DNA of 42,287 bases from Hyphomicrobiales bacterium (GTDB lineage: Bacteria > Pseudomonadota > Alphaproteobacteria > Rhizobiales > Rhizobiaceae). The notes beneath the pieces were generated by a model. That model had not been told where the DNA came from and ran no database searches. It saw nothing but the letters and a program-made list of their open reading frames with translations. Positions 41,150 through 42,287 of the stretch are shown here, piece after piece (position 1 is the first letter of the stretch; the number at the start of each line of letters is the position of its first letter). The stretch is from positions 1 to 42,287 of the forward strand of contig PAPH01000014.1 in NCBI GenBank assembly GCA_002709005.1, written 5' to 3'. Made by a program: the position numbers and the translations under genes.

Positions 41150-41416
41150 ATGAAACGGTCCAGATTTTCCGATGAGCAGATCATCGGCATATTGAAAGAG
41201 CATCAGGCGGGCATGTCGGCTGCCGATCTGTGCCGCAAATACGGCGTCAGCGACGCGACGTTCTACAAGTGGCGTTCCAAGTATGGCGGCATGGAGGTTT
41301 CGGAGGCCAAGCGGCTGAAGGCTCTCGAGGAAGAGAACGCGAAGCTGAAGAAGCTTCTGGCGGAGTCGATGATGGATGTCTCGACGCTCCGTGAGATGCT
41401 GACAAAAAACTTCTGA
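41150..41416 (+). CDS. IS3-family transposase OrfA
   Basis: An 88-residue DNA-binding OrfA: N-terminal helix-turn-helix ([17 protein letters not shown], then [22 protein letters not shown]) and a C-terminal leucine-rich coiled coil ([17 protein letters not shown]). OrfA recognises the IS ends. ATG 41150 is preceded by AGGAGACAGG. Near its end the codons ACA AAA AAC form an A AAA AAC slippery site that fuses it to OrfB; normal termination is at TGA 41414-41416. Confidence 0.93.
   Translation: MKRSRFSDEQIIGILKEHQAGMSAADLCRKYGVSDATFYKWRSKYGGMEVSEAKRLKALEEENAKLKKLLAESMMDVSTLREMLTKNF
41404..41410 (+). promoter_or_regulatory. Programmed -1 frameshift site (A AAA AAC)
   Basis: The heptamer AAAAAAC lies in the OrfA frame as A-AAA-AAC. 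Slipping one base back continues as AAA AAA CTT CTG and enters the OrfB frame that contains its GTG at 41440. Such sites make the OrfAB transposase in IS3-family elements. I did not fold the downstream stimulator. Confidence 0.8.
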
Positions 41417-41439
41417 CGCCCGGCTCCAGGAGGAAAGCC

Positions 41440-42261
41440 GTGAGCTGGGCTATCGAACATCAAGGCTACTCGCAACGACGTGCTTGCGGGCTCGTGGGCA
41501 TCGATCCGCGCGTCTACCGCTACCGATCGACACGACCGGACGATGCAAAGCTGCGAAAGCGGCTGAAGAAGCTGTCGTCGGAACGGCGGCGGTTCGGCTA
41601 TCGCCGCCTGCACCTGTTACTGAAGCGCGAGGGCGTGGAGGTGAACTGGAAGAAGCTCTACCGCCTCTACAGGGAGGAGCGGCTCACGGTTCGCAAGCGT
41701 GGCGGCCGCAAGCGAGCGTTGGGAACAAGAGCGCCCATGGCGGTGCCGCAGGATCCGAACCAGAGGTGGTCACTCGACTTCGTGTCGGACACGCTGGTGG
41801 ATGGTCGCCGCTTTCGCATCCTGTGTGTGATTGACGACTTCAGCCGGGAATGCCTGGCAATGGTCGTCGATAACTCGATCTCGGGAGAACGTGTCGCTCG
41901 CGAACTGGACGCGATCGCCGAACGGCGTGGCTACCCGCTGATGGTGGTCAGCGACAACGGCACGGAACTGACCTCGAACGCCATGCTCAAATGGCAGCAG
42001 GATCGCGGCGTCGAATGGCATTACATCGCGCCCGGCAAGCCGATGCAGAACGGCTTTGTCGAAGGCTTCAACGGCAGGCTGCGGGACGAATGCCTCAACG
42101 AGCATCTGTTCCGCAGCTACCACCACGCTCGCGATATCATCGCGGGTTGGAGGATCGACTACAATCTACATCGACCGCATACGAGCCTCGACGGGCTCAC
42201 GCCAAACGAATTTGCAACCCGGTCCGTAATGGACCACAACGTGAACAGGGCTAACTTATAG
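41440..42261 (+). CDS. IS3-family transposase OrfB (DDE catalytic domain)
   Basis: A 273-residue catalytic subunit. The N-terminal part ([27 protein letters not shown]) is the HTH_21-like region; the integrase core has the DDE residues in LDFVSD, SDNGTE and [13 protein letters not shown], with the [14 protein letters not shown] spacing of the IS407/IS2-like branch. Normally it is made as OrfAB by -1 frameshifting, but GTG 41440, preceded by GGAGGAAAG, also allows separate synthesis. It ends 26 bp before the right end of the element. Confidence 0.94.
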   Translation: MSWAIEHQGYSQRRACGLVGIDPRVYRYRSTRPDDAKLRKRLKKLSSERRRFGYRRLHLLLKREGVEVNWKKLYRLYREERLTVRKRGGRKRALGTRAPMAVPQDPNQRWSLDFVSDTLVDGRRFRILCVIDDFSRECLAMVVDNSISGERVARELDAIAERRGYPLMVVSDNGTELTSNAMLKWQQDRGVEWHYIAPGKPMQNGFVEGFNGRLRDECLNEHLFRSYHHARDIIAGWRIDYNLHRPHTSLDGLTPNEFATRSVMDHNVNRANL

Positions 42262-42287
42262 ACGCGGACAAAACGGGGAGCAGGTCA

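Larger units (their letters stand above)
41085..42287 (+). mobile_element. IS3-family insertion sequence, complete, 1203 bp
   Basis: The element is bounded by 13-bp perfect inverted repeats, TGACCTGCTCCCC at 41085-41097 and its complement at 42275-42287, with the TG...CA termini usual for the IS3 family. Inside are two overlapping-frame transposase ORFs with a slippery heptamer between them. The left flanking bases are GCGT; the right flank is outside the window, so the target duplication cannot be checked. Both ORFs are intact, so the element may be active. Confidence 0.93.

Noticed and set aside
1..42287. CRISPR arrays, rRNA genes, prophage structural genes
   Set aside because: No regularly spaced direct repeats, no rRNA-like stretches and no phage genes were seen in any part of the window.

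Overview
The window is high-GC DNA with alphaproteobacterial character, most likely from the order Hyphomicrobiales (Rhizobiales). The basis is protein style, dense ATGA/TAATG gene coupling and several stacked ABC-importer catabolic operons; I cannot name a genus from sequence alone. Most of it (1 to about 39.1 kb) is accessory catabolic chromosome or megaplasmid devoted to nitrogen-containing compounds: amides, lactams, cyclic ureides or imides, amines. The last 3 kb are different: AT-richer, with a tRNA-Lys fragment, orphan small ORFs, a broken gene and an insertion sequence.

Layout. (1) 1-2577, plus strand: the end of an isobutyryl-CoA-dehydrogenase-like gene, a 3-hydroxyisobutyryl-CoA hydrolase and a metallo-beta-lactamase-fold hydrolase (valine/branched acyl-CoA breakdown). 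(2) 2584-8649, minus strand: one tightly coupled operon. In transcription order it holds a NitT/TauT-type importer (binding protein, ATPase, permease), a cytosine-deaminase-like amidohydrolase, an FAD-linked oxidase and a flavodoxin-fold reductase. It is preceded by a near-perfect sigma-54 (-24/-12) promoter, so it looks like a nitrogen-scavenging operon. Divergently, ridA and a creatininase-family amidohydrolase follow. (3) 10178-10461: a decayed higA-type antitoxin with four frameshifts. (4) 10572-15980: a LysR regulator diverging from a five-gene operon encoding PxpA, a biotin carrier, a biotin carboxylase, PxpB and PxpC. Together these are the parts of a 5-oxoprolinase plus the front half of a biotin-dependent carboxylase.

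(5) 16004-36023: a GntR/FCD regulator with two winged-helix domains diverges from a 17-gene, 18-kb co-oriented array. The array holds a polyamine-type ABC importer with two different ATPases (one lacks the H-loop histidine), two short-chain dehydrogenases, a Tat-exported binding protein, a cyclic-imidase/allantoinase-like deacetylase-fold hydrolase, a small CxxC protein with a CobW-type metallochaperone GTPase, a paralog of the binding protein with no signal peptide, an amidase, a cyclase-family metal hydrolase, HyuA/HyuB ATP-dependent lactamase subunits and a class III aminotransferase. I read it as uptake, ring opening, amide hydrolysis and oxidation/transamination of an unidentified cyclic N-compound. 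It is the best candidate here for an undescribed system.

(6) 36031-39096: a two-component system, divergent from a PAP2 phosphatase. (7) 39264-42287: the 3' part of tRNA-Lys (a typical integrase attachment core), two small ORFs, an alpha/beta-hydrolase fusion gene cut by an insertion, and a complete IS3-family element with 13-bp inverted repeats whose last base is the last base of the window.
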